Below, piece after piece: positions 11,301-29,152 of a stretch of DNA of 29,152 nt. Source of the stretch: Hypsibius dujardini (taxonomy: Eukaryota; Tardigrada; Eutardigrada; Parachela; Hypsibiidae); contig LRSR01008934.1 in NCBI GenBank assembly GCA_001579985.1, positions 1 through 29,152 of the forward strand, in the 5' to 3' direction. The notes under the pieces are model-generated. The model did no database searches. It saw only the letters and a program-made list of their open reading frames with translations, and had not been told where the DNA came from. Numbering within the stretch: the first letter of the stretch is position 1; each line of letters opens with the position of its first letter. The position numbers were made by a program, and so were the translations under genes.

Positions 11301-14300
11301 GCGAGCTGACCTTCTTCATCCCACCGCTCATCATCATCCCACCGCCCTGCATCTGCAGCATCGGGCCACCACTGCGACCGCCCTGCATCTGTTGCTGGCC
11401 GCGCGGCGCGGGCGGCAGATCACGGACGGCATTTTTAATGGCCAGCTCCTCCAGCCGCTTCTCCTCGTGAATCTCCTGCAGTGTCTTGGGCTTGACATTG
11501 GCCGGTGCCACAGTCTTGCGGGCTACGTAGTTATTCTTTCGCAGGTCAATCGTGTCCTGCATGAGGAAACGGATACGCGACGACGTGGCGCGCCCGTCAA
11601 TCATCTTCTTCAGCTGATCAAACAGCGTCTGGACTGCCTGCAAAACATATGGGGAAACAAACATGAGCCGTACGTTTTTTTATTAATTTCGTTGACTTAA
11701 AACCTTTTCAATTCTTTCTTAGAACGATTGTATATACAATCAATTTGAAAGACATATTTCAAAAATATCAATCTGGAAACTGAGTTTTTAATATTCTGGG
11801 AGCTATAAATAAAATAATTATTAATATTGTCGGAACTAGAAAGGGCGTGAACAATTTTGTCTTCATTCAAAGACAAATTGGAAATGTGAATTCAACTTGG
11901 CCCAGATCTTGAACTACAACTCGACTACACAAGAAGAAACTCAAGAATTACGTACCACCGCGGAATCAGGCTTTATTCTCTCGGAACAGGTCATCAGCAG
12001 CTTGCACAGGCACTCCAGCTTCTCCTCGTCGGCATCGCCAAAGTCGGACCTTTTGGGCAACAGCCTCTGGAAGCAGCTGAGGATGACTTTGTCCGTCAGC
12101 ATTTCGAACCGGTACAGCTCGGAGATGAAACTGTGGTAGGAACCAAAGACACCCGATTAAAAATGAGCAGATGTAAAACACCCAAATCGATCCAGACAGG
12201 TAGCAAGACAGGCAGGTAGCGAACAGGCAAGCAGATAGTCGGACATTCTAACCGACAAAAAGACAGAACAGACCGAGAGACAAGACGCAGCAGGGAAATC
12301 ATTCCCAAAGCCAAGGCAAAAGCCTTCTCACCGAATATTCCCAAGGTAATGTCTCTTCGCCTTGACGCGTTTCTCCTCAGCCTCCGCCGCGGTAATCTTC
12401 ACATCCTCCTTGTCGGCCTCTTGCGACTCCATGTCAGTCTTTTCGAAGTAGTGCTGTGCACGTTGCAGCAGCACCGTCCGGAATTTGACCACTCTTCCGT
12501 TGTCGTCGGGCTTCGTCTCGAGGTCGATCAGCTTCCTGCAGAGCTTGGCGTAGATCTCCGCGTAATTTAATTCATCGAGTGCCTAGAAAAAATATTTGAG
12601 ATCAGCATTTATGCCCATTACGCCTTACTTAACTGCAGCACCATTCGCAGAAAAACTACAGTAAAACATCGATTAAACCAAAACTAATATCTCCTGTATT
12701 TATTCAAACATTTACTTATGCAACAAATCTGGATATTTAAAATAAAAAAATATTAAAATACATTTATTATTATTTCTTTATTTTAAAAAATCTACGTAAT
12801 TAAAACCGATTTCAGTTCAATGTAAATCATCACTCATCCAATTTCAAATTATTATTATCGGAATATATATACAAAATATATAATATATACAAAACAAGCA
12901 GCAAATACCTTATCGAATATGACATCCACCGCTCCCAGCAGCAGATCAGGCGTTTCGGTGAACTTCTCCTCCAACATTTTGTTGGATAATTTTTCGTAAT
13001 TGTTCGGTGTAATCTTGTTCAGTAGGGCGCGAACAGACGCGAGCGTTTTCTGCACATTTGCAAAAACACACACAAAAGCCGAATTAAATAGCGGCCCACA
13101 AGGACGATTGACGGACAAACCAAACAGTCTATCAACCGATCATCAACCAATGAACAACAGCAAACATCCATTTTTACCTCATCAGCGTCCAAGTCGTCCT
13201 GGCCGCGCTTATGGGCCGGCTTCCAGGCATTCTCGTTCACCGGCATCTCTTCATACCGGCTGGAGGTATTGAGCGTGATGACCCGCGGTGCAGGTCCCTG
13301 GTTGTGTCCGCCGCCGTGCATGTCGCGGTTGGAGCTGACCCTCGGCATGCCCATGTTCATCGGCGGCGGTGGTCCGTATTGTGCGTAGGAAGGACCACCC
13401 TGCGAGGGAGAAAAATGCACCATAAAGAACGGTGACACGGATGATGCACAAATCATCATCACAAGTAGTCAGAAAGACAAGCACATGGGCGCAGACAAAT
13501 AGACTAGATAGGCACACAGTCAGCCAGAGAGCGTCAGCCAGGCAGGCAATGATGAAATGCACCACCAGTCACAGACAAATCTCCAGACGCGTAAGACACC
13601 CAGACAGTGACACACACCGAGACACTCAGGCAGGTGAACAAAGACAAATGGTAAACAGACATAGTAAAAAAATCGGCACGCAGACAGGTAGCTGGCCAGC
13701 AGAACAAATCGACAGGTAGACGCATTATCAAACAATCCAAATGGCAAAAAGAGGACACAGACAAGAAACGAAGACCAGAGGCAAAAAAGAAAATTTCTCC
13801 CTGACGAGTTATCTGTAAAACTTACCCGATTGCCACTCTGGCCGCCGGCCGGTCCACCGCCGGTGTTGTTCTTCAACACGGAATCCACTTTCTTCTTCAT
13901 ATCGTCTGACAGCTTCGCGTCACGAAAGGATCGCTCCAGCTCCAGCAGTTTGCTCCGGTCGTAGACCAACCGGCCCGGCAAGTGCGGCTTATCCACCGCG
14001 GCTTCCTCGAGCGCCTCCATTTCGTCAACTATTTCGCCGTTCGCCGTGACCGACGGTCGCCTCTCAGCAGCAGCAACCTCAGCCGCATTAGCTGCAGGTT
14101 TCGGTTGTTCCGGCTCCTGTCGGTGCTCCTCAGACGACTCGCGCTTCTCCACCTTGACGGGAGACAGCGTTGTCTGAATGGGTTCAGCTGGCTTGATCTC
14201 TTCCGTGGACCGAACGGGACTGACAGCCGGTTCAGCCGGGGTGGTCTTGGCGGAGTGTACCTCAGGGCTGGATTGGGCGGAAGAAGAGTCATTAGAGGTC

Positions 14301-17300
14301 TCTGCAAACTTTCGAGGACTAGTGTTGACATCTGCAAAGGATAGCCGGGATGTAAGATAAGGTACTGCTGAACTGGTTGTAGTTAAGATAGTGAAAAACG
14401 ACTAGTTGTGTGGACAGGTAGGCCGGCACGCAGCGAGGCAGACAAAGCAATTAATCGGCCAGAAAGATTTCCGACATCTAATCACATAAGAGACAGGCGG
14501 AGAGTCGATCCACCAAAGAGACAGACACGTCTCGCATCCAGGAATCTCACAGACAGTTGATCGGCTAAGAAGGCATACATGTATGTCAACCAGCCATCTC
14601 ATAAACAGACAGTTAGAAAGTTGATCCACCAAAAAGATAGACTAGAATAACATCCAGTCATCTCACAGACAAACAAACAGACAAAAAGGTTGATCGGTCA
14701 AAGAGGCAATACATACCTCTCGTTCAGTTACCTAACAGACAGACAGTCGATCAGCCAAAGAGACAGGTATATCAGACATCTTACACACAAGCAAGGGATC
14801 GGCAGCACAGAGATGGAGGCAGACACTCTACGAAAGGCACAGACCGACATGAAGAGAGGCACACTCTGACCCAGGCCGATGTAACTCTCGCAGAAAGACA
14901 GGTCGATCAACGAAAGAGGCTCAAAGCAGGTGTCATGAAAAACATAAAAAGGAGAAAGAGGGCATGTCAGTATGAACGCACCTCTAACTATGGTAGTTTC
15001 ACCGGAAGACGCGTTCACAGCAGGCCTGCCTGCCAAGTCATTCGACGGCACAGGACCCGACACTTCTGCAAAAGCCAACAATGAGTTGTGGAACAACAAA
15101 GGAGCAACAACGTCCAAGAATATTACGTCGTGGGCCTGACGGCGGGGCAGAAATCACAATCGGCTGACGAGCAGCCAGCGGAGGAGGAGTGGCAACCTTG
15201 GGTACAACGGTCGGACCTGCCTCGTCCTTGCCCGACAGCTCCCCTGTGGCAGCAGTTTCGCTGATGCTCGATTCGGACTTGCGAGGACCCGTGTTGCCGT
15301 GTAAGTCAAAGACTTTCCTCCTAAATTCTGCTTTTACATCGTCGGCGGCAGCCTTGTCCTCCGATACAGAGTCTTTCCGCTGCGGCGTATGCTCCGTGTC
15401 CTATTCAACATTCAATGGATTGATTGATTGACAAACTGCCGCAGAAATCACAGAACCATTCAGTTGGCTAATTGCTTGATTGCATAAATCACTAGTAAGT
15501 AAGTAAGCGACTGATTAGCAGACAGTCAAAGAATATTATTTTACTGTACTTTCGCGTTAGACAGGGACAGAGTACGAGCTGTGGAACGTTTAATCGGCCA
15601 CGCTGCTTTGTGCTGTGTGTACGGTGCACACAGCCGTGCATACGTTCCACTTCACTACGACTGTCTCTGTCTAACGCGAAAATACAGTACTAAAATAAGC
15701 AGAATATATTCCACATGCCGTATGAACAAACAAACAGCGAATACTTCAACCAAACTTTATCGATCGAACATATAAAAAACAACCAGAATAAACGTAATTA
15801 TTTAAATTCGATTGCACCAATATACAAAAAAGGGGATGGTGTCATTTTAAGCGAAATTCGTCCTGCAATCGAAACATTATTTTCTGTTTTACTCAAAATT
15901 CATTAAAAAACCGTTAAGAAAATTATTTAAATTATTACATTGCTAAAATAGGCAGAACATAGTCGATACGCTTTATAAACATAAAAATAGCGAAAAAAAC
16001 GACCAACATCTATCACTCAAAACTAATACAACTTAAAAATAGAATAAAATTCTTATTTAGAAGAATAAATTTATTTAGATTTTCTTATTCAGATAGAGCT
16101 AGTGTTAAGAAAGCCAAATTGATCGCCTGATTATTGCGAATAATCAACCACGTCAGCCGGCGCAGACGGTTCTTCACACATCTCCCGTATGCCTTACCGA
16201 CGAGACACTGACAGCATCCGCAGCAGGAAGAGCCGTCGCTGCAGCGCCTTTCCCGCTGTCCACCGAGCCTCTCCTCTCCGCGTTGGCGGCGGCGGCAGCG
16301 ACGGATGAGCGATCCTCCGGCTTCTCCGCCTCCGGTAGCTTGACCGCCTCTTTCGTCTCTGGATCGACAAAGGTGAGGACATTTTTCACCCGCTTCTGGA
16401 GGGTGGACGTCGTGGATGCCGCCTGCTGCGGAAACTGCTGCTGTACTCCCACCGGCGCAAGCGAATCGCCGACGAAATTCACCTGCGGCGTGGGCTGCCT
16501 GACGGTTGGGGCAAACAGCCCGGGATTGCGGTAACGCGGTGGACCACCGCCCGGTATAATGTACGGTTGCTGCTGCTGCTGCTGATGGATATCTGGAGAC
16601 GGTTGCTGCTGTGCACCCACGGCATTCTCCGTCGGAGCAGACAGCCGGGTCGGCCCGGCCGGTTGAGGAGGTCCAGACAAGGACGGTGGACCGCCATGCT
16701 GCTGCTGCAGTTGAGCCTGACCCGATGGCTGAGGAGGTCCCTCACCGCTGTGCAACTGTTGCGGATGGGCAAAACCGCCCTGGCTGCCGGGAAACCGTTG
16801 CGGTTGTGCATAGCCTATGCCGAGAAAAAGTTGATTTTAGACAAAACAAAATGAGGCCATCTGAACGCGGTTCCGATGTCCGTTTGTCAAAACGCTGAAA
16901 TCGTTGTCTGTAGGCCGATCTGTCCGTAGGGTTGTCTTAACGCCTACTTGCCTGTCTATATTCCAGTCAGTACAGAGCAAAGTCCCTCTTGCAGTTGTAC
17001 AGCTACAAGGACTTACGCGAATGTCTACCTGACTGTCTGAGGCCTGCTACAGCTTCCGTGTCCTGTCTGAATAAATGTCTATATTCTTGGGCTAGCTGTC
17101 AGTCATTTTTTCTGTACGACCGCCTGTCTGTGGTTCTTTGTGACTATCTGCCTATCTGTTATTCTGTTTATAGCACAAGGCACAGGGGGGGGAGACATAC
17201 CTTGTGGCGGGTACATCTGGTAGCCCTGTTGCGGAGAATAGAAGTTCGGTGACTGCACATGCTGAGGAGGAAAGCCCTGCAAAAGTGGGAAGCGATAAGG

Positions 17301-19529
17301 TGTTGAATGGGGAACTTCGTTAGTCCTTCGGACCTTCTGCCTGGCTAACACCAGTAAGTCACACAGACGAACACGCAGTCAGACAAGAGTAAGGAAGTAG
17401 TCACCACATGACGAGCAGACCACAATAACGACGAACAGCCAATGAAATCGGGCACAAAATAACGAGGCAGACAGAGTAAGCAGCAAACTGTAACAGACGG
17501 AAAGCCCCAACATCAGCAGACAGACAAACAACAAAATGAAACATATCAGACTGTAACATCAGCCGACAGACAAAGCCCAAAGAGAGCAGTCAGAAATACA
17601 GACATATAACACGCAAAATAAAAGACAAAAACAGCATACAAACAACTAAATAAGCAGACAAACATATGTAAGGTAAGTAGACAGACAAGTCAGATCGCAT
17701 GACGTCAAAAAAGGCAGACACGCAGAGAAAAAAAGCAAGTGCAGGACGAAAGAGACAACAAAGAGGGTGGTGAGGTCCCTTACTTGAGGCATCCGGACGA
17801 GGCCCGTTGGGAAGGGGCCGTTGGCACCCACCGGCAGGAGAAAGGGCTGCTGCATCACCGGTCCGTAGCCAGGCGTATAGCCGGGAAACTGCATGCCATT
17901 GTGAATCATAAACTGAGCCTGCGCCTGTTGCAGTGCCGCTTGCTGCGGTGTCAATTGTTGCGGTCCAGGATATTGCGACTGCATATTCTGCTGGCCCTGA
18001 TGGTGGTGTTGCTGCTGTTGCTGTGGGGCATACTGCTGCTGCTGCTGAGGAGCTCCACCGCCGCCTTGGTTGCCTTGATTGTGATTGTTGCTGTTGTTGT
18101 TGAACCCGCTGCTCCCCGATGTCGTTCGGGGCTTTCCGGAAGAGAAGGGCCGTGTCGGGCCGTTCTGACTGCCGGGATGGCTGTGACGGACCTGCTGTTG
18201 CTGCTCCATGTTGGAAGCTGATGCCTGGAAACAACAATTTGTCGAACTTATTTACTACGTCAATCAAGCAATCGATGATTGCATTCCCCATATAAAACCT
18301 AGACGGCATGTATAGTAACAGTTGAATTAATAAATATGGTATTGGAATTAAAATATATATTAAATTAGCTTAAACTAAGCGCGATTGTGTCAAAATAAAA
18401 AATTATGTAGAAGAGCAAGTCATATTTTTTGCGAATTTAATAAATATTCCAATATTTACAAAATGTTGGGATTTTAATAACTTACGTTTTGTGACTTAAA
18501 ATAAAATAACAATATACAAAGTCGGATGTTCGATGATTTACAAGGTAATAAATATGTTAAAAACGCTAGCACTCAGACGTTCAATCATTCAATCAACTGA
18601 AAGCCAAACCAAAATGCACAGCTGCAAAGATTTCAGCTTATCCATTCAGCCAATCAATCAATTCATCAGCACGGTCGATAGACCAAAGCAGACAGGAACA
18701 AATATGTAAGCAAATCAGCCAATCAATCGATTCACTCGAATCTCTAACAGCCAAAAGTGTCATCATTGAAAGGAAGACATTTCGGGAATCTGATAAAGTT
18801 ATTAAATTATGACTTCAAATGGAAGGAACGTGAGTGAGTAAGAGTGATTAATGCTTCGGACCAAGAGATAAAATGGCTAAACACACGGCAGTATTACGCA
18901 ACATCAACTGATCCACATATGCAAATCAAATACTGTCAGTCAGTAAGACCGATTTAGACAAGATGCATATGCATTGCGTACCTTAATAACAACATGTGGG
19001 AGGGATAAAATACCGCGAAGCGTTGTAATTTGTCAGTTTTCATTTTATTTTTAAAAAGAACCCTTTAAAAGAAAAATATTGTTTGACAAAAACATGACAA
19101 TTAAAATTAAAATTACAAAAATGCATTTTAGAAAAGCGAACTGGATAAAACAATTGAGGAGGAAAATATTTTGAAAAAATTCTACCAGTAGGAATATGCA
19201 AGAGGAATTGAGAAATACGCGAATGAAAAAGAAAGCCAAATATTGTCTTCTCCACTTTTCTGCCTCGAAATGATGTAAACCGTTCAAAGACCCGAAGAAC
19301 GAAGAAGAGACGCACTACACGAAGACAATTCACTTCCGTCCACACCGAACACCGTACAACCACGTGAACAGGCCCCATATGCGACGAGACGAGCATGCAG
19401 ACAGACAAGCAGACAGTGCAAGAGACATGCAGACAGTGCAAGAAGACAAGCAGAAGCCCTTCCCCCACCCCCGAAACATTGCACTCTCACCTTGGTTGCG
19501 GTGTCCTCCGACTGACTGTCTAATTTCAT
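8348..19529 (-). CDS. EIF4G: Eukaryotic translation initiation factor 4G (eIF4G)
   Basis: Scaffold of the cap-binding complex eIF4F, joining eIF4E, eIF4A and the ribosome. Exons, minus strand: 19529-19491, 18224-17784, 17276-17201, 16814-16198, 15400-15127, 15065-14982, 14331-13826, 13399-13178, 13049-12909, 12582-12332, 12130-11956, 11637-11170, 10787-10672, 10190-9878, 9591-9410, 8996-8714, 8353-8348. They total 4194 nt, 1397 aa. Order: Q/P/G-rich N-terminus (1-390), eIF4E-binding YDRSKLL (634-640), NAWKP (736-740), MIF4G (about 754-960; LNKITPNNYEKL, HYLGNIRFISELY, SSRIRFLMQDTIDLRKN), Gly/Met/Gln-rich linker, MA3 (about 1215-1350; DVGPAYYTYVVALIGPLV). This is the canonical eIF4G order. Both ends are uncertain. 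The start could be the ATG at 19571 (14 residues longer) or Met18 at 18209. The last exon here adds one Leu then TGA; alternatives are an acceptor at 8323 (stop 8275-8277) or splicing to 6336, giving a fusion with the next MA3 unit. Confidence 0.88.
9230..9370 (-). repeat. CAGA-type tract in eIF4G intron 8997-9409
   Basis: Degenerate CAGACAGG/CAGACAGA words end in a near-perfect run at about 9350-9368. The intron splits the MA3 domain in phase 2. Confidence 0.85.
9410..9591 (-). other. eIF4G MA3 exon, 182 nt, phase 0 in / phase 2 out
   Basis: This internal exon encodes the first helical pairs of the eIF4G MA3 domain (DVITDASQKL at its start, LPLEVLEE at its end). It has the same length and the same entry and exit phases as the exon at 4401-4582 in the downstream MA3 gene. 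Both begin with GA(T) for Asp and both end with the dinucleotide AG, which completes a Ser codon in the next exon. Confidence 0.85.
10191..10671 (-). other. eIF4G intron between linker and MA3
   Basis: This 481-nt phase-2 intron has CAGA-like words around 10320-10420 and a CACA run near 10412. Nothing else is recognisable. Confidence 0.6.
10788..11169 (-). other. eIF4G intron, A-rich
   Basis: This 382-nt phase-0 intron is strongly A-rich on the plus strand (T-rich in the transcript) and has no array or ORF of note. Confidence 0.6.
11638..11955 (-). other. eIF4G intron within MIF4G
   Basis: This 318-nt AT-rich phase-0 intron separates SERIKPDSAV from AVQTLFDQLKK. No other feature is seen. 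Confidence 0.6.
12583..12908 (-). other. eIF4G intron within MIF4G
   Basis: This 326-nt very AT-rich phase-0 intron separates VDVIFDK from ALDELNYAEIY. No other feature is seen. Confidence 0.6.
13400..13825 (-). other. eIF4G intron after the eIF4E-binding exon
   Basis: This 426-nt phase-0 intron carries scattered CAGACAGG-like words around 13500-13720. Several false ORFs cross it. Confidence 0.6.
13943..13963 (-). other. eIF4E-binding motif (YxxxxL-phi) of eIF4G
   Basis: The exon 14331-13826 encodes YDRSKLL, residues 634-640 of the eIF4G model. It fits the YxxxxL-phi consensus that eIF4G and 4E-BPs use to dock on the dorsal face of eIF4E. It lies about 120 residues before the MIF4G domain in a charged stretch (GRLVYDRSKLLELERSF), the usual place for this motif. 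Consensus match seen directly; binding inferred. Confidence 0.85.
14332..14981 (-). repeat. eIF4G intron with degenerate tandem repeat of about 52-69 bp
   Basis: The motif GTYGATCNRCNAAAGAGG recurs on the plus strand at about 14452 (partial), 14504, 14556, 14620, 14689, 14746 and 14902. The segments between copies are CAGACA-rich. Most of this 650-nt phase-1 intron seems to have grown by tandem copying and then diverged. Confidence 0.65.
15537..15696. repeat. Foldback (MITE-like) element in an eIF4G intron
   Basis: Outer arms 15546-15570 and 15661-15685 are complementary over 25 nt with two mismatches (core TTTCGCGTTAGACAG). Complementarity extends outward to ATTTTA/TAAAAT. A second pair lies inside (GTGGAACGT at 15581-15589; ACGTTCCAC at 15642-15650). 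A third forms a hairpin (GCTGTGTG at 15612; CACACAGC at 15627). It lies in intron 15401-16197. No coding capacity. A small non-autonomous DNA transposon is the simplest reading. Confidence 0.75.
15697..16197 (-). other. Remaining part of eIF4G intron 15401-16197, AT-rich
   Basis: AT-rich sequence between the foldback element and the donor GTAAGG at 16197. The plus ORFs at 15581-15775 and 15715-15906 have no recognisable product. Confidence 0.5.
16815..17200 (-). other. eIF4G intron in the N-terminal region
   Basis: This 386-nt phase-1 intron has CTGT/CTGC words on the plus strand at about 16910-17160. Nothing else is seen. Confidence 0.6.
17277..17783 (-). other. eIF4G intron in the N-terminal region with CAGACA words
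   Basis: This 507-nt phase-0 intron has frequent CAGACA words on the plus strand (about 17370-17730). This is opposite in orientation to the words in the neighbouring intron. Confidence 0.6.
18225..19490 (-). other. First eIF4G intron (1266 nt)
   Basis: This long phase-0 intron is predicted from donor GTGAGAG at 19490 and acceptor TTTCCAG at 18225. It is AT-rich, with CAATCAAT words near 18580-18730 and CAGACA words near 19400. It may separate a short coding exon, or pure 5' UTR if translation begins at the ATG at 18209. Confidence 0.55.
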
Positions 19530-19571
19530 AGCAAATTGCGCTGATCTGTCGGGGACATGGAGAAAAGGCAT

Positions 19572-21404
19572 GCGGGTCAGAGGCGATGAGAGTGAGCCAC
19601 GCTATGGGGAACTTCCGAAGAACCCACAGGGAGCTCTCTGCTGCTGAAAACTATCCAATCAAATTCCCACCCACCTTTACGTTCTTTTCCGCGACATGGA
19701 AGAGACCGCGGAGCCCGCCGAAAACAATAAATTCAGAAATAACGATGACTCAAATGTAGGGGGAGATTTCCTGGAAGAAAAACGAACGAAATCTTGAAGG
19801 AAACTGAGTTTTGATGCAATAGGAGGAGCGGCCTGTGAAACGGCACGGTGTGTAAGACGATCTGTTCCGTGCGGCGCTCCTCACAGCCAAGGAAACCGGT
19901 GCACTTACAGATGATTTTATCAAGTGAATTACTAGCAGAAGATGAAAAAGATAGAATTGAATTTTTCCCCGAACGACAGAAGAACAGTGGGATAAACCAC
20001 GGTGCAAATTCCTGGGACGAAATAGTCCGAAGATACGAAGATTCCGAAAGGATCTTTCTGATTGAGGAGTTCTCAAAAAGTGCCACACTCGAATGAGCTC
20101 AGAGTCACACACAGACAGAGTTCGTTGCATGTATTTTGCAATGATGTCGGCCGCGACTCTCTCTGCCTGCCTCTCTCTCTCCTCTTGAGTCGACTCGGCG
20201 ACGTAGCGCATACGCAATCGCTTCGTCCTGAGCAGGGAAAGTGTCTAATGCAAACTTTTCTGAATCTTCCCATCAGCATGCCCCCTTTGAACTTGATAAC
20301 CATTTAAGAGTGATTCAAAATTTACAACAGGTTTTTAGCAATAACGTCCAAATTTTTTATAATTTGTTTTGATTATTTGTTTCGCTTATAACGTACAAAC
20401 ATTTTGGCTTAACCAATAACAACGAATAATAATAACGAATAACGTAGCTAGTAAAAATTGTTTTCTCATTTTGTAATATCATCATGTATCCACATTAAAT
20501 TTAATAAATTTCAGTTGATAAAAAAAATATACAGCTCAACTTTTTATCGCATTGGCATGGTAAAAATAACTTTGCTGGGAGGAGGCGATCGAATTTTCAT
20601 ACTCGGATCGCTTGAAGCCATAGTCGCATTTACGCTATTTCCCCGCGCAGTGGGGTGACTCAATCGGGCAGGCGGGATTTGAGGCGGCTAGACGGACTTT
20701 GGCCTACTGATACCGAACCCCGTGTCAAGGTTGGTTGGCACAGGCCCTACGCTATTAATTGCGCCTTCATATGTGGACTTTAAACCCGGATCCTACGCCC
20801 ATTCATTCCCACAAACCGACACAGACACAGCAGCAGAGCGCAAAATAATTTGTCGGACACGATCTACTTATCTAGCGACGGCATTCACCTCACTCACTGC
20901 AGTCACCATAGCTTGTTTCACACACAGACAGGGCATATTTCCACAGACCAGAGGTAGCTGCGGCAGCGACGGCTAGACGAAGCCACTTAACATACCGGGA
21001 TTTTCGGAATAAATTGATCACGTCGATATATATATAATAGTCGTCTAGCACACGTGGCAAAAACCTTGCGCTAACCGAGTTAAGCCATTACACTCGTTCA
21101 ACGCATGGCTGCTGTTGTACACAGCCCCGAGTTAAAGTGCTCAATTCGGTCAGCGCACGGTTGTTGCCACGTGTGTAGCACACACTCATTCCGCAGGGGA
21201 ATTAAAACACACGTTCAGACAATTACTACAGGAGTGTCAGCCAACGGTTAAGCCATCTCGGATAGATTTAAAAAAGTTTCTTCTTTCAGAAAGAGCTCAC
21301 CACCGTAAAACGAGCTACTCTGAACAATAAATTAAAAACCATGCCTATATTATTGGTAATGGCGTAATGTAATAAAGCCATCTCCGTGTAGGTACCACGT
21401 TATT
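19572..21404. other. Intergenic region between SEC23 and eIF4G
   Basis: It should hold the SEC23 3' UTR (upper end) and the eIF4G promoter and 5' UTR (lower end). It contains a foldback element at 21049-21175 and a CT-rich patch near 20158-20185. A plus-strand ORF at 19848-20096 has unknown status. No RNA gene was recognised. Confidence 0.6.
21049..21175. repeat. Foldback element downstream of SEC23
   Basis: Arms 21049-21085 and 21139-21175 are inverted copies, 37 nt each, with no gaps and five mismatches (core CACACGTGGCAA...GCGCT). The loop is 53 nt. It starts about 230 nt past the SEC23 stop. It is either a small inverted-repeat transposon remnant or a strong RNA hairpin if it lies in the 3' UTR. 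Its arms do not match those of the element at 15.6 kb. Confidence 0.8.

Positions 21405-29152
<7,748 letters not shown>

Overview
The window is nuclear DNA from a eukaryote. Three intron-rich protein genes lie head-to-tail on the minus strand: a COPII coat gene (SEC23), an eIF4G translation initiation factor, and a second MA3-domain gene directly downstream of eIF4G. I assembled each gene by hand from open frames, GT(or GC)/AG splice signals and intron phases. All three models close in frame: 16 coding exons and 855 aa for SEC23, about 17 exons and 1397 aa for eIF4G, and 8 exons and 616 aa for the MA3 gene. Exons are GC-richer and introns are AT-rich. Many introns carry degenerate CAGA/CTGT tetranucleotide tracts, which create long false ORFs.

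The SEC23 sequence is clearly not of the animal type: its zinc finger is CX2C...CX2C and is followed by GQRNGFPPQYG. This points to a unicellular eukaryote or alga. An alveolate such as a chromerid would fit the CAGA-tract introns, but I cannot prove the lineage.

Layout in gene order (high to low coordinates): 29152-26425 is intergenic or SEC23 promoter, with no convincing gene. 26424-21405 is SEC23, with a Q-rich N-terminal extension. 21404-19572 is intergenic and holds a 37-bp-arm foldback near 21.1 kb. 19571-8348 is eIF4G: Q-rich N-terminus, canonical eIF4E-binding motif, MIF4G, then MA3. 8347-6337 is either intergenic or one large intron. 6306-135 is the MA3 gene with a long disordered tail.

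The most interesting signal is the pair eIF4G plus MA3 gene. Their MA3 exons match in length (182 nt each) and in phase (0 in, 2 out), so they look like products of a tandem duplication. The downstream product carries two copies of RPRFVSES, which resembles the AGC-kinase phosphosite (KRFVSEGD) at the C-terminus of PDCD4, the MA3 protein that competes with eIF4G for eIF4A. I read this as a possible PDCD4/MRF-like regulator beside its target. Splicing of both parts into one long eIF4G is also in frame and must be tested.
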